From Bacteroidetes bacterium GWF2_33_38 (GTDB lineage: Bacteria > Bacteroidota > Bacteroidia > Bacteroidales > GWF2-33-38), in contig MEOF01000040.1 of NCBI GenBank assembly GCA_001769505.1, positions 1 to 64,000 on the forward strand: a stretch of DNA of 64,000 nucleotides, written 5' to 3'. The first letter of the stretch is position 1. Every line of letters begins with the position of its first letter. Below the pieces are notes generated by a model that searched no databases, was not told where the DNA came from, and saw nothing but the letters and a program-made list of their open reading frames with translations. Position numbers and translations under genes: made by a program. Positions 17,525 to 26,075 of the stretch are shown here, one piece after another.

Positions 17525-18652
17525 ATGGGATTATGGGATAAAATTAAAGGCGAATTTATTGATATTATTGAGTGGCTCGACCCAACCAATGATACAATGG
17601 TTTATCGTTTTGAAAGACATCAAAACGAAATTAAAATGAATGCGAAACTTACGGTTCGTGAAACACAGGTTGCTGTTTTTATTAACGAAGGACAAATTGC
17701 CGATGTTTTTCAACCGGGAATGTACACGCTTACAACTCAAAATATGCCAATTCTTTCAACCCTAAAAGGATGGAAGTATGGTTTTAATAGTCCTTTTAAA
17801 GCAGAAGTATATTTTTTAAATACAAAAAACTTTACCGATAAAAAATGGGGCACACCGAATCCGATTATGTTAAGAGACCCTGAATTTGGTCCCATCAGAA
17901 TTCGTTGCAATGGAAATTATGCATTAAAAATTACCGACCCTGTAAAATTTATCAAAGAAATTGTTGGTACCGATGGACATTTTACAACCGACGAAATTAC
18001 CGAACAACTTCGAAATGTAATTGTTACACGATTTACCGACGCCATAGGAAGCAGCAAAATACCGGTATTGGATATGGCTTCTAATTACGATGAATTATCA
18101 AAATTTGCTCATGAAAAAATCCAACCTGAATTTAAAGAATATGGTTTAGAACTTACAAAATTATTGGTTGCAAGTATTACCTTGCCTCCAAATGTTGAAG
18201 AGGCTCTTGATAAGCGAGCAAGTATGGGAATTATTGGAGATTTAGGAAAATATACTCAATTTCAAACTGCTGAGGCTATGATGGCTGCTGCTACAAATCC
18301 ATCAGGCGGAGGTGCTGCTGATGGAATGGGTATGGGAATGGGCTTTGCCATGGCAGGGCAAATGATGAATACCATGAATCCTCAAAATCAGCAACATGCT
18401 CAAAGTGGAGGAACTCCGCCACCACCAGTTCCAGGACAGGTAAAATTTCATGTAGTTGTAAATGGTCAACAATCTGGTCCATTTGATTTGAATACAATTC
18501 GTCAAATGATTACGCAAAATCAATTTAATAAAGAAAGTTTAGTTTGGAAAGAAGGTATGGCAAATTGGTCACAAGCAGGCACAATGCAAGAATTGACAGC
18601 ATTGTTTGCCCCACCAATTCCTCCGGTACCTCCAATTCCTCCAACAGTTTAA
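17525..18652 (+). CDS. SPFH domain protein with C-terminal GYF_2 domain
   Basis: 375 residues. I start at ATG 17525 (MGLWDKIKGEF), not at the GTG 36 bases upstream, because SPFH proteins of the virion-core/YdjI type begin this way. Residues 20-245 form the SPFH domain (RETQVAVFINEGQIADVFQPG, typical). Residues of about 255-300 are a Gly/Met/Gln-rich linker, followed by a GYF_2 domain (FHVVVNGQQSGPFD, VWKEGMANWSQAG) and a Pro-rich end. Bacillus YdjI, of the same family, is recruited with PspA to stressed membranes by the zinc-ribbon protein YdjG and YdjH. Here the next gene is a double zinc-ribbon membrane protein 68 bases downstream, so the same kind of partnership is likely. Confidence 0.8.
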   Translation: MGLWDKIKGEFIDIIEWLDPTNDTMVYRFERHQNEIKMNAKLTVRETQVAVFINEGQIADVFQPGMYTLTTQNMPILSTLKGWKYGFNSPFKAEVYFLNTKNFTDKKWGTPNPIMLRDPEFGPIRIRCNGNYALKITDPVKFIKEIVGTDGHFTTDEITEQLRNVIVTRFTDAIGSSKIPVLDMASNYDELSKFAHEKIQPEFKEYGLELTKLLVASITLPPNVEEALDKRASMGIIGDLGKYTQFQTAEAMMAAATNPSGGGAADGMGMGMGFAMAGQMMNTMNPQNQQHAQSGGTPPPPVPGQVKFHVVVNGQQSGPFDLNTIRQMITQNQFNKESLVWKEGMANWSQAGTMQELTALFAPPIPPVPPIPPTV

Positions 18653-18720
18653 GAATAAATAATTACATAATATTCTCACCTTGAGTTTAAGCAAAAAAGG
18701 ATGGGGTTTAATTAAGTTTT

Positions 18721-19836
18721 ATGGAAGAAAATAGTAATGCATTCGACACAAAAACAGCAGAAACAAATCAATCGGAGATTATTTGTAAAGGCTGTTCGGC
18801 ATCATTGGTTTATAAACCGGGAACAACAAATTTGAAATGCGAATATTGTGGTGCTGAAAATGAAATTATTGTCTCAAATGAAGAAATAAAAGAAATTTCT
18901 TTTGAAAAATTTCTTTCAGAAAAATACGATTCCGTTGATAAAGTTGAAGTAGTAACTGTAAAGTGCCAGGGATGTGGTGCAGAAACAACTTTCGACCCAA
19001 ACATAATTTCCGACAGTTGTGCTTTTTGTGGGAGCGTAATTGTTGTAAAAACTGGAACATCGCAATCAATTGTTAAACCGGGTTCGCTTCTTCCATTTCA
19101 AATTGATGCTAAAAAAGCTTTTTTAGAATTTAAAAATTGGATAAATAGTCTTTGGTGGGCTCCTAACGATTTAAAAAAGCTTGCAAGTCAAAGCGAGAAA
19201 ATAAAAGGAATGTATATTCCATATTGGACTTACGATTCAAAAACTTCAAGTTCATACACAGGGCAACGTGGCGATAATTATACAACTACCGAAACTTACA
19301 GAGGTAGCGATGGGAAAACAGCAACTCGAACGGTTACCAAAATTCGATGGACATATGCAAGCGGACACATTTATCATAATTTTGACGATGTGCTTGTACT
19401 GGCGAGTAATTCTTTACCCCGAAAATATACCGAAAGGCTCGAACCTTGGGATTTAGATAAACTTATTCCGTATGATGAAAAGTTTTTGAGTGGTTTTAAA
19501 ACGGAGACCTATCACATTGATATGAAAGATGGGTTTACCGATGCAAAAGCTAAAATGGACGATGCCATTCGTACAATGATTAAGAGAGATATTGGAGGCG
19601 ACCATCAACAAATTTCATCGGTAAATACGACATATGAAGATATTACCTTTAAACATATTTTACTGCCAATTTGGATAAGTGCTTACAGATATAGCGAAAA
19701 GGTGTATCGATTTATGGTAAATGCTCGTACCGGAGAAGTTCAGGGCGAGCGTCCGTATAGTTGGATTAAGATTACACTTGCAATTTTAGCCGGAATTGGT
19801 GCAATTGCAGCGGTAGTTTATTTTATAAATCAATAA
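18721..19836 (+). CDS. Double TFIIB-type zinc-ribbon membrane protein
   Basis: 371 residues. Two zinc ribbons: Cys22/Cys25/Cys40/Cys43 and Cys82/Cys85/Cys100/Cys103, each CxGC...CxxC. A central soluble domain (residues of about 115-340) contains GMYIPYWTYDSKTSS and a Thr-rich loop. One C-terminal membrane helix (about 349-369) leaves only NQ outside, so it is tail-anchored with the ribbons in the cytoplasm. The family is often misannotated as primosomal N'-like or helicase because of the ribbons; no helicase motif is present. It probably recruits the SPFH protein encoded just upstream to the membrane, by analogy with B. subtilis YdjG-YdjI. Confidence 0.7.
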   Translation: MEENSNAFDTKTAETNQSEIICKGCSASLVYKPGTTNLKCEYCGAENEIIVSNEEIKEISFEKFLSEKYDSVDKVEVVTVKCQGCGAETTFDPNIISDSCAFCGSVIVVKTGTSQSIVKPGSLLPFQIDAKKAFLEFKNWINSLWWAPNDLKKLASQSEKIKGMYIPYWTYDSKTSSSYTGQRGDNYTTTETYRGSDGKTATRTVTKIRWTYASGHIYHNFDDVLVLASNSLPRKYTERLEPWDLDKLIPYDEKFLSGFKTETYHIDMKDGFTDAKAKMDDAIRTMIKRDIGGDHQQISSVNTTYEDITFKHILLPIWISAYRYSEKVYRFMVNARTGEVQGERPYSWIKITLAILAGIGAIAAVVYFINQ

Positions 19837-19842
19837 AATCAG

Positions 19843-19864
19843 AGGAGCTTCGGCTCCTTTTTTT
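19843..19864 (+). terminator. Terminator after the zinc-ribbon gene
   Basis: AGGAGC-TTCG-GCTCCT stem with a stable UUCG tetraloop, followed by seven T. Confidence 0.85.
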
Positions 19865-19882
19865 ATTATTAATACTTCGGTC

Positions 19883-19966
19883 AACTTTGACAAAGTTGTT
19901 TTTGATAAAATTATAAGTATCTAATAATCAACAATATAAATAACTTGTGGTAACTTTGTCAAAGTT
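19883..19966. repeat. Pair of 15-bp palindromes, AACTTTGwCAAAGTT
   Basis: 19883-19897 is AACTTTGACAAAGTT and 19952-19966 is AACTTTGTCAAAGTT, so each is the reverse complement of the other. The second includes TAACTTTG (19951-19958), a match to the -7 promoter element, 45 bases before the folate gene. They could be operator sites or a dispersed palindromic repeat. Confidence 0.5.
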
Positions 19967-20002
19967 CTGATTATCAAATTAATATGAAAAATTAACGAAC
20001 TA

Positions 20003-20545
20003 TTGATGATTAACGAGGAAAAAAAGTCCTTGCGGAAAAAAATCAAAATGATTAAGGCAAATTTTAGTTTGGAATCTAAAATTGAAAAATCTAAATTGAT
20101 TTGGAAGAAAATAGAATCCTTGAAAGTTTTTCAAGATTCTAAGATTGTGATGCTTTATTGGTCAATGAGTAACGAAGTTTTTACTCATGAATTTATATTG
20201 AAGTGGGTAAAATCAAAAAGAATAATTCTTCCATCTGTTCAAGGAGATGTTCTTATATTGAAAGAATTTAACGGATTTCAGAATATGAAAGTCGGCGAAT
20301 CTTTTGGAATTTTGGAGCCTCAAGGAATGGATTTCATGGAAATAAATTCGATTGACTTAATTATTGTTCCCGGCGTAGCTTTCGATATTAAAAACAATAG
20401 AATGGGAAGAGGTAAAGCTTATTATGATAAGTTACTCTTATCTACAAAAGCATATAAATTAGGAGTTTGCTTCGACTTTCAATTATTTAAGAAAATACCG
20501 GTTGACGAATTTGATGTTAAAATGGACAAGATTATTACTGATTAA
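20003..20545 (+). CDS. ygfA: 5-formyltetrahydrofolate cyclo-ligase
   Basis: 180 residues, usual family length. It converts 5-formyl-THF to 5,10-methenyl-THF with ATP in the cytoplasm. Diagnostic parts are the basic N-terminus (KKSLRKKIK), IIVPGVAFD and MGRGKAYYDKLL near 134-145, the ATP/Mg-binding GxGxxYYD motif. The start is ATG 20003 or the second ATG at 20006; the choice does not change the protein much. It is convergent with the M20 amidohydrolase gene, overlapping it by 11 bases. A palindrome holding a -7-like element lies upstream. Confidence 0.9.
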   Translation: MMINEEKKSLRKKIKMIKANFSLESKIEKSKLIWKKIESLKVFQDSKIVMLYWSMSNEVFTHEFILKWVKSKRIILPSVQGDVLILKEFNGFQNMKVGESFGILEPQGMDFMEINSIDLIIVPGVAFDIKNNRMGRGKAYYDKLLLSTKAYKLGVCFDFQLFKKIPVDEFDVKMDKIITD

Positions 20546-21734
20546 GTAATGAAATTGTTAAGAACGACATTAATTCCATTCCCGTCTTTAGTGCATTTTC
20601 GTCAATGTCGAAAGTTGAAGTGTGAAGATGATGTGAAATCCCTTTCTTTTCGTTTCTAGTTCCAAGTCGATACATTAACCCAGGTACGGCTTGAGTAAAG
20701 TACGAAAAATCTTCGGCTGTCATTCTTATATCAAGACTTTCGATGTTTTCTTTTCCTAAATATTCAGTTGCCGCGATAATCGCTTTTTCTGTAATTTCAG
20801 GATTATTGATTAATGCTGGATAGCCTCTTTTTATATAAATTGTTGCATTTCCTCCCATAGCTTCGGAAACCGATTTTGCAATTTGCGATATTTTTTGATG
20901 GGCTGACTCTCTCCAAGCTTCGTTCATAGTTCTGAAAGTCCCCTCTATAAAAACTTCATCGGGGATTACATTAGTTGCTCCGTTTGCTGTAACTTTTCCA
21001 AACGAAAGTACAGTTGGAATCGATGCACGAGAATTTCGACTTACTATTTGCTGTAATGCAACAATAATATGCGAGGCAATTAAAACGGTGTCGGTAAGCT
21101 CTTCTGGAATGGCAGCATGACCGCCTTTCCCTTTTACAGTAATATAAATTTCGTCGGTTGAAGCCATGTATAAGCCACTTTTAAAACCAACTTTTCCTGA
21201 TTCAATAGTTGGCTCAACGTGTTGTGCAATAATAAAATCGACATCCGGATTTTTTAATACACCTTCGGTTATCATTTGATGGGCTCCTCCAGGCAACTTT
21301 TCTTCGGCTGGTTGAAATATTAGTTTAACAGTTCCATTAAAACTATTTCGTAATTCCTGTAGAATTTTGGCGACTCCTAATAATGATGCAATGTGGGCAT
21401 CGTGTCCACAAGCGTGCATAATTCCTGTATTTATCGACTTATATGTTTTGTTGGTTTCTTCTATTATGGGTAAGGCATCAATGTCGGCTCGTAAGGCAAT
21501 AACTTTTTTTGTTGGATTTTTACCTTTGATTAGTGCTACAATTCCATTTTTTGCGATTCGATTAATATTTGTTATTCCAAATTCTAAAAGTTTGGTTTCA
21601 ATAAATTTTGAAGTTTGTGTTTCATTGAACGAAAGTTCGGGATTTGTGTGAATGTGTCTTCGAATATTTTTGATTTCCTCAAAATTTTTGAGAGACAGTT
21701 TTTTTATTTCTTCTTTAATTTCTTTCATTTTCAA
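20535..21734 (-). CDS. M20D family amidohydrolase
   Basis: 399 residues, no signal peptide. The metal site HACGHDAHIA (about 107-116), FQPAEEKLPGGA with the catalytic Glu pair, and the late HTSTFDIDE histidine are those of the M20D branch (N-acyl-amino acid, hippurate or IAA-amino acid amidohydrolases). It would remove an acyl group from an N-acyl amino acid using two metal ions. The gene begins 16 bases after the stop of the outer-membrane propeller/barrel protein and is likely in one operon with it. The acyl amino acid substrate is not predictable. Confidence 0.88.
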   Translation of the reverse strand: MKMKEIKEEIKKLSLKNFEEIKNIRRHIHTNPELSFNETQTSKFIETKLLEFGITNINRIAKNGIVALIKGKNPTKKVIALRADIDALPIIEETNKTYKSINTGIMHACGHDAHIASLLGVAKILQELRNSFNGTVKLIFQPAEEKLPGGAHQMITEGVLKNPDVDFIIAQHVEPTIESGKVGFKSGLYMASTDEIYITVKGKGGHAAIPEELTDTVLIASHIIVALQQIVSRNSRASIPTVLSFGKVTANGATNVIPDEVFIEGTFRTMNEAWRESAHQKISQIAKSVSEAMGGNATIYIKRGYPALINNPEITEKAIIAATEYLGKENIESLDIRMTAEDFSYFTQAVPGLMYRLGTRNEKKGISHHLHTSTFDIDENALKTGMELMSFLTISLLNQ

Positions 21735-21750
21735 TTTTCAATTTTGCCCT

Positions 21751-24700
21751 TTAAAAATCGAGCGATAAGGATAAATAAAATACTTTGGGCAATACAACAT
21801 CTTTCTCGACTCCCCAAGCCCAGTCAAACCGAACAAAGTAACCAAACATTCTGGTTCTAAGTCCAAAGCCGTATCCATAAACCAATGCAGGACGTTCCAT
21901 GTCAACAATCACAGTAACCGATTCACGGTTCACTATTTCGTAATTGTAATTATTGTCTTTATCGAAAGGAGTGAGTCCAGACCAAGCAGAACCTAAATCA
22001 AAAAATCCAATTACTTGTAAATTTCCAAGAAAATCTGAATTTATAGGTTTGTTTGAAAAATATTTTATAATTGGCAAACGAACCTCGCTGTTGTAAACAA
22101 AAAAGCTATTTCCATTTCTAATGTTTTGAATAAAACCTCGCATATTAGTTGCAATTGCTTGATATGCATAAGTATGTTTTGTGTCGATTGGAATTGAATA
22201 ATCGAAAGTTTTGCTTGGGTCTTCAGCCAATCGAAGTTTATTGTCAACTCCACCAAGGAAATAAATCAAACGGCTTCTTCCCAGCGAAGTGCTTATTGCA
22301 AGTCGATTTGCCCAAATCAAATTTTTATGAATTCGTTGATAATGTCTAGCATCAAGTCCAAAAACAATTAATTCCGATTCTTTTTTATTGATTTGTTTAT
22401 AGAATTCGCCAAAAATTTTCATTCTTACTCCCTCCTTAATATTGAGCGTAATATCGCGAGAATTGTCGAAAATATATTCAGCTTTTATTCCACTCCATAG
22501 GTTAAACTTACTTTCCTGATTAAGATTGTAAAAATCGGTTGCGAGGTAGTCTAATCGATCGTATCTAGAACTTAGTGTGAGTTTTAACGCTGAAACTTGG
22601 CTGAATGGATATTTTATTAGATAGAATAATTCGTGTGATTGGGTTTTAATAATTGAATATGCATCAGAACTATTATAAGCTTGTTTGTGAAAAACGAGTT
22701 GTTTGTCGATTCTTTTTTTCAAATTTTCGATGCTAATCAAATATTCTACACTGTTTAAATCTAAAGGAATTCTGAAAGTTCCTGTAATTTTATAATCTTC
22801 GAATAAGTCGCTTGTTCCAATTTTAAAAAGTCCGCTCATGCCTGGATTGTAATAACCTCCACTTACTCCCGAAAAAGTTTGATAAGAAGTATTTAAAAAA
22901 CTAAAATCGACTTGCGATACAAATTGATTGTAATAGAATGACGTAAAATATACTGTTTGTTGCGGTAAAACAAATTGATTTTGGGTAGTATCGGAAGCGT
23001 CTTTTTTAATTGTATCAACTAAACTCGAATCCCTACGAGTGAATTGAATCGGTATATTTTTTTTTGTTTCTTTTGACAAAGGTTTTTCTTTCTCGAGCAA
23101 TTGCACATTTTGCTTTTTCTTATATTCTGATGTTTGGTAAGTTCCTGAAAATAAATTATTGTCGGTGTTTGAATGTAAAAATATACGGTATTTATTGTTC
23201 AAAAATAGTATGTCAGCAAAAGTATTATTGGTTGGATTGTAATCGTGTTGATGTATATTTCTCGAATAATTTGTAACCGGATTATCGAAGGATAAATATC
23301 TGTAATGCGTTGTTGTATCAATATAGCTAATTGTTGAATCAAGAGTAATTTGATGTCTGTTTTTTATTCCATTTTCGTCGGAAATAGCATAAAATTTATT
23401 TTTCTCGATTTCATAAGCTGCAAATTCATTTGCTTTCTCTGTATTAGTTAATCGTATTAGATTATTTTTTTTGTTTGCATAATCATAAATAAACAAATCG
23501 AAATTATTGTTTGTTTTTGCTCTTATGCTTGTTTCATCTTTCAATGTGTCGAGTAGCCTATTTGAAGAGAAAATTATTTTACTGGAATTTTCAATAAACC
23601 GAGGCGAAAAATCTTCGGAAAAATCTTTCGTGATTTGTTCGTTAGTATTTCCTGCAATGTGATGAACATATACATCGCTGATGCCATTTCTTACACCCGA
23701 AAGGGCAATTTTTAGTCCGTCGCTTGAGTATGAAAAGTCATTAACTTTTTCGAAATAAGGAAGAAATTTTGTAATATATTCTTCTGTTTCAAGTACATAA
23801 TTTATGAGTTGCAACTCGCCTTTGAGTTCGGTTATGATGGTTAAAACTTCGCCTCTAGGATGCCAATTTATTAAAGGAATTGAGTAATCGACAATTTGGT
23901 CGAGCCGATGTTCTTTTTTGAAAATGCGAAGTGCTTTTTCGGTATTTTTATCGTAAATCCAAATCTTGTATTGACCGTATTCGTTAGTAACGTAAGCAAT
24001 CTTATTCCCATTAGGACTCACTTTAACTTCGTTATACACACGACGTTTTTTAATTTTCTTTACAATTCCATTTCCATCGGGTGTATATTGTTGATTGCTA
24101 GGTTCTAAATATTTTTGATTGTAAAAATCTAACCATTCAAACGACATATATTTTAGTCCGGTTCCAATCACGTACATAAAGCCACTTTCAACATTTTTAG
24201 TAATTTTAGTAATATATACAATATTTGAAATGATTGATTTTCCATATTTATCGGTAACAAATTTCCAAATAGAGTGCCCAGCGTAAACGGCATCTTTTCC
24301 GGTTAAACTATTGAATTTTGCATATTTTCCACTTAAAATTCCATCTTTAACTTTATTTTCTATTTCTACATCCCAGTCGTTTGCCAAATAAGAAACCAAA
24401 CCTTTGGTAAACCATTCGGGCAAAGAAAGAAGAGTCGAACTTGCAACTTTATCTTTAATCCCACTTCCGTACAAAACATTACTTAATGCAACCTCGGCAA
24501 TTGCTGCTGTAATTTGTTTTTCAAATTTACCGTAATCGCCTTCAAAATATATAAAAACTTTATTGTTTACGATTTGAGTAACTCCTCCAATGTTATACGA
24601 ATCGTCGCCTGTAACCAATCCAATATTACTTTGGCGAAAATCAGGTAGTTTATTGTAAATTATAAAAATGATTCTTGACCCAAAAGGTTGTTCCAACGTA

Positions 24701-24951
24701 GTTTCAATTTCTTTGATTTTTTTGTCAGCAATTTGTGCTGTAAAAACAGCTAATTCACGTCCTCCAACATAAAAGTAAGTATCGAATTTTTGAAACCGGA
24801 AATATTGCCAAAAAAAATCTTTGTATTGAACTCTACTTTTTCCAAAATTCATCTGATGTCCATAGTAGAATTGTGCGTTCGAAGTCGATGGAAACTCAAT
24901 CAACAGAAGAACTGCGAACAAAAAGATAATATGCTGTAAATTTCTTTTCAG
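21751..24951 (-). CDS. Outer-membrane protein: MA-peptidase-like, TolB-like propeller and BamA-like barrel
   Basis: About 1066 residues. The first conventional start (TTG 24921) would cut the signal peptide; extending to a CTG at 24949-24951 gives KRNLQHIIFLFAVLLLIEF followed by a cleavage region ending SNAQ, a full signal peptide. Then: a peptidase-MA-like domain (about 30-260) where the usual HExxH site reads AEVALSN but the LPEWFTKGLVSYL segment remains, so it is probably inactive; a PD40/TolB-like propeller (about 300-600) with VKVSPNGNKIAYVTNEYG; a linker; and a 16-strand-type surface-antigen barrel ending in Phe (SLSLDF). It sits in the outer membrane. It may be an envelope factor or a transporter. 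The M20 gene follows at 16 bases. Confidence 0.72.
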   Translation of the reverse strand: MKRNLQHIIFLFAVLLLIEFPSTSNAQFYYGHQMNFGKSRVQYKDFFWQYFRFQKFDTYFYVGGRELAVFTAQIADKKIKEIETTLEQPFGSRIIFIIYNKLPDFRQSNIGLVTGDDSYNIGGVTQIVNNKVFIYFEGDYGKFEKQITAAIAEVALSNVLYGSGIKDKVASSTLLSLPEWFTKGLVSYLANDWDVEIENKVKDGILSGKYAKFNSLTGKDAVYAGHSIWKFVTDKYGKSIISNIVYITKITKNVESGFMYVIGTGLKYMSFEWLDFYNQKYLEPSNQQYTPDGNGIVKKIKKRRVYNEVKVSPNGNKIAYVTNEYGQYKIWIYDKNTEKALRIFKKEHRLDQIVDYSIPLINWHPRGEVLTIITELKGELQLINYVLETEEYITKFLPYFEKVNDFSYSSDGLKIALSGVRNGISDVYVHHIAGNTNEQITKDFSEDFSPRFIENSSKIIFSSNRLLDTLKDETSIRAKTNNNFDLFIYDYANKKNNLIRLTNTEKANEFAAYEIEKNKFYAISDENGIKNRHQITLDSTISYIDTTTHYRYLSFDNPVTNYSRNIHQHDYNPTNNTFADILFLNNKYRIFLHSNTDNNLFSGTYQTSEYKKKQNVQLLEKEKPLSKETKKNIPIQFTRRDSSLVDTIKKDASDTTQNQFVLPQQTVYFTSFYYNQFVSQVDFSFLNTSYQTFSGVSGGYYNPGMSGLFKIGTSDLFEDYKITGTFRIPLDLNSVEYLISIENLKKRIDKQLVFHKQAYNSSDAYSIIKTQSHELFYLIKYPFSQVSALKLTLSSRYDRLDYLATDFYNLNQESKFNLWSGIKAEYIFDNSRDITLNIKEGVRMKIFGEFYKQINKKESELIVFGLDARHYQRIHKNLIWANRLAISTSLGRSRLIYFLGGVDNKLRLAEDPSKTFDYSIPIDTKHTYAYQAIATNMRGFIQNIRNGNSFFVYNSEVRLPIIKYFSNKPINSDFLGNLQVIGFFDLGSAWSGLTPFDKDNNYNYEIVNRESVTVIVDMERPALVYGYGFGLRTRMFGYFVRFDWAWGVEKDVVLPKVFYLSLSLDF

Positions 24952-25022
24952 GATTCAGATATTTTGGTTTAAAATTAAATATAAATTTTGAAACCTATAC
25001 ATTTTTTTGAGTAATCGGTGTT

Positions 25023-26075
25023 TTAATAAAGTAAATCGTTGCTTAAACCAAATTCTTCGAGGCTGTAAACGTGTTTACTTTTGTGATGTTTTTGTTTTTC
25101 GGCTTGTGTTTCAATTTCTTTTAAGGCTGAGTCGTTTAATTCTAACTCACAAAATTTATATATTCGTGTCATGGTTGTTACGAAATTGCTTTTCAAGTCT
25201 ATATAATTGATTGGAAAGACGAACGATTTATATTTTTCATTTCTAATTATTTCATTTAATCGAGAGTAATAATATTTTGAAACAACAAGAATATTTTTGT
25301 AGAATATTTGTTTTTTTTGCTCGTCAATTTTTTTGAAATCGATAAAATTCGACAACATGCTTTTCACTAAAGAAAGACTCGAAGGAATTACTTCTTCTCT
25401 ATTTCGAATAATAATTAGAATTTTTGAATCCGTATAATTATTGATTAATTCATCAATATATAAAATTCCCGAAAAGGTTTTGCTGAAAATACGTTTGTTA
25501 GTATTGTTTAATCCTCTTTTATAAAAACGAGTTAAATATTTTTGATGTTTTTTTGTTCCAACATGTTGATTCAACGCCTGAATTAATTCATCATCCGATT
25601 TGTATTTTTTCCATGCATCAAAATACAAAAATGGCAATAGCCCATCGAAATAGCGAAACATGATTGCAGCATCATCAGTTTCGGCATGAATAAGCCCAGT
25701 CTCGTGAATTGCAGCATTGTATCCATTTCGTTTAAGAAAAATAGCATTCATTTTCGGGAGAAATGGCTTCAGAATTTTTCGTAATGAGATTGCTGAGTAT
25801 ATCATTTCCCATAGTTGATTGCCTTTCAATTGTAAATTATTGCTTAAAATAAAGCGATGAATAAAGGTAGTACCACTTCGCGGATGCCCAATTAAAAAAA
25901 TAGGTTTAACGATCTTTGTTCTTTTGATATTTAGATGGAAAAATACATAGTCAATCCCAAAAAATAAGTGTAAAATTATTTTGTATAATCCATAAACCAA
26001 AGGAACGAGCAAATAAGAAAATTTGAATCCAAATACCTTGGACAGCGTTTTGATTTTCTTATAAATTGCAATCAT
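25023..26075 (-). CDS. PAPS-dependent sulfotransferase family protein
   Basis: 350 residues. The 5'-phosphosulfate-binding loop IFLIGHPRSGTTFIHRF (about 58-74) is clear, and the 3'-phosphate region falls near IIRNREEVIPSS (about 220-232). It would transfer sulfate from PAPS to a hydroxyl or amine. The N-terminal hydrophobic stretch LLVPLVYGLYKIILHLFF may attach it to the membrane, suggesting a lipid substrate. Its ATG overlaps the stop of the KAS III-like gene by 4 bases, so the two are translationally coupled and probably act in one pathway. A purely hydrolytic role is unlikely. Confidence 0.8.
   Translation of the reverse strand: MIAIYKKIKTLSKVFGFKFSYLLVPLVYGLYKIILHLFFGIDYVFFHLNIKRTKIVKPIFLIGHPRSGTTFIHRFILSNNLQLKGNQLWEMIYSAISLRKILKPFLPKMNAIFLKRNGYNAAIHETGLIHAETDDAAIMFRYFDGLLPFLYFDAWKKYKSDDELIQALNQHVGTKKHQKYLTRFYKRGLNNTNKRIFSKTFSGILYIDELINNYTDSKILIIIRNREEVIPSSLSLVKSMLSNFIDFKKIDEQKKQIFYKNILVVSKYYYSRLNEIIRNEKYKSFVFPINYIDLKSNFVTTMTRIYKFCELELNDSALKEIETQAEKQKHHKSKHVYSLEEFGLSNDLLY

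Noticed and set aside
18721-19836. Helicase or primosomal N' assignment for the zinc-ribbon gene
   Set aside because: There is no Walker or helicase motif; only the Cys pairs resemble such proteins.
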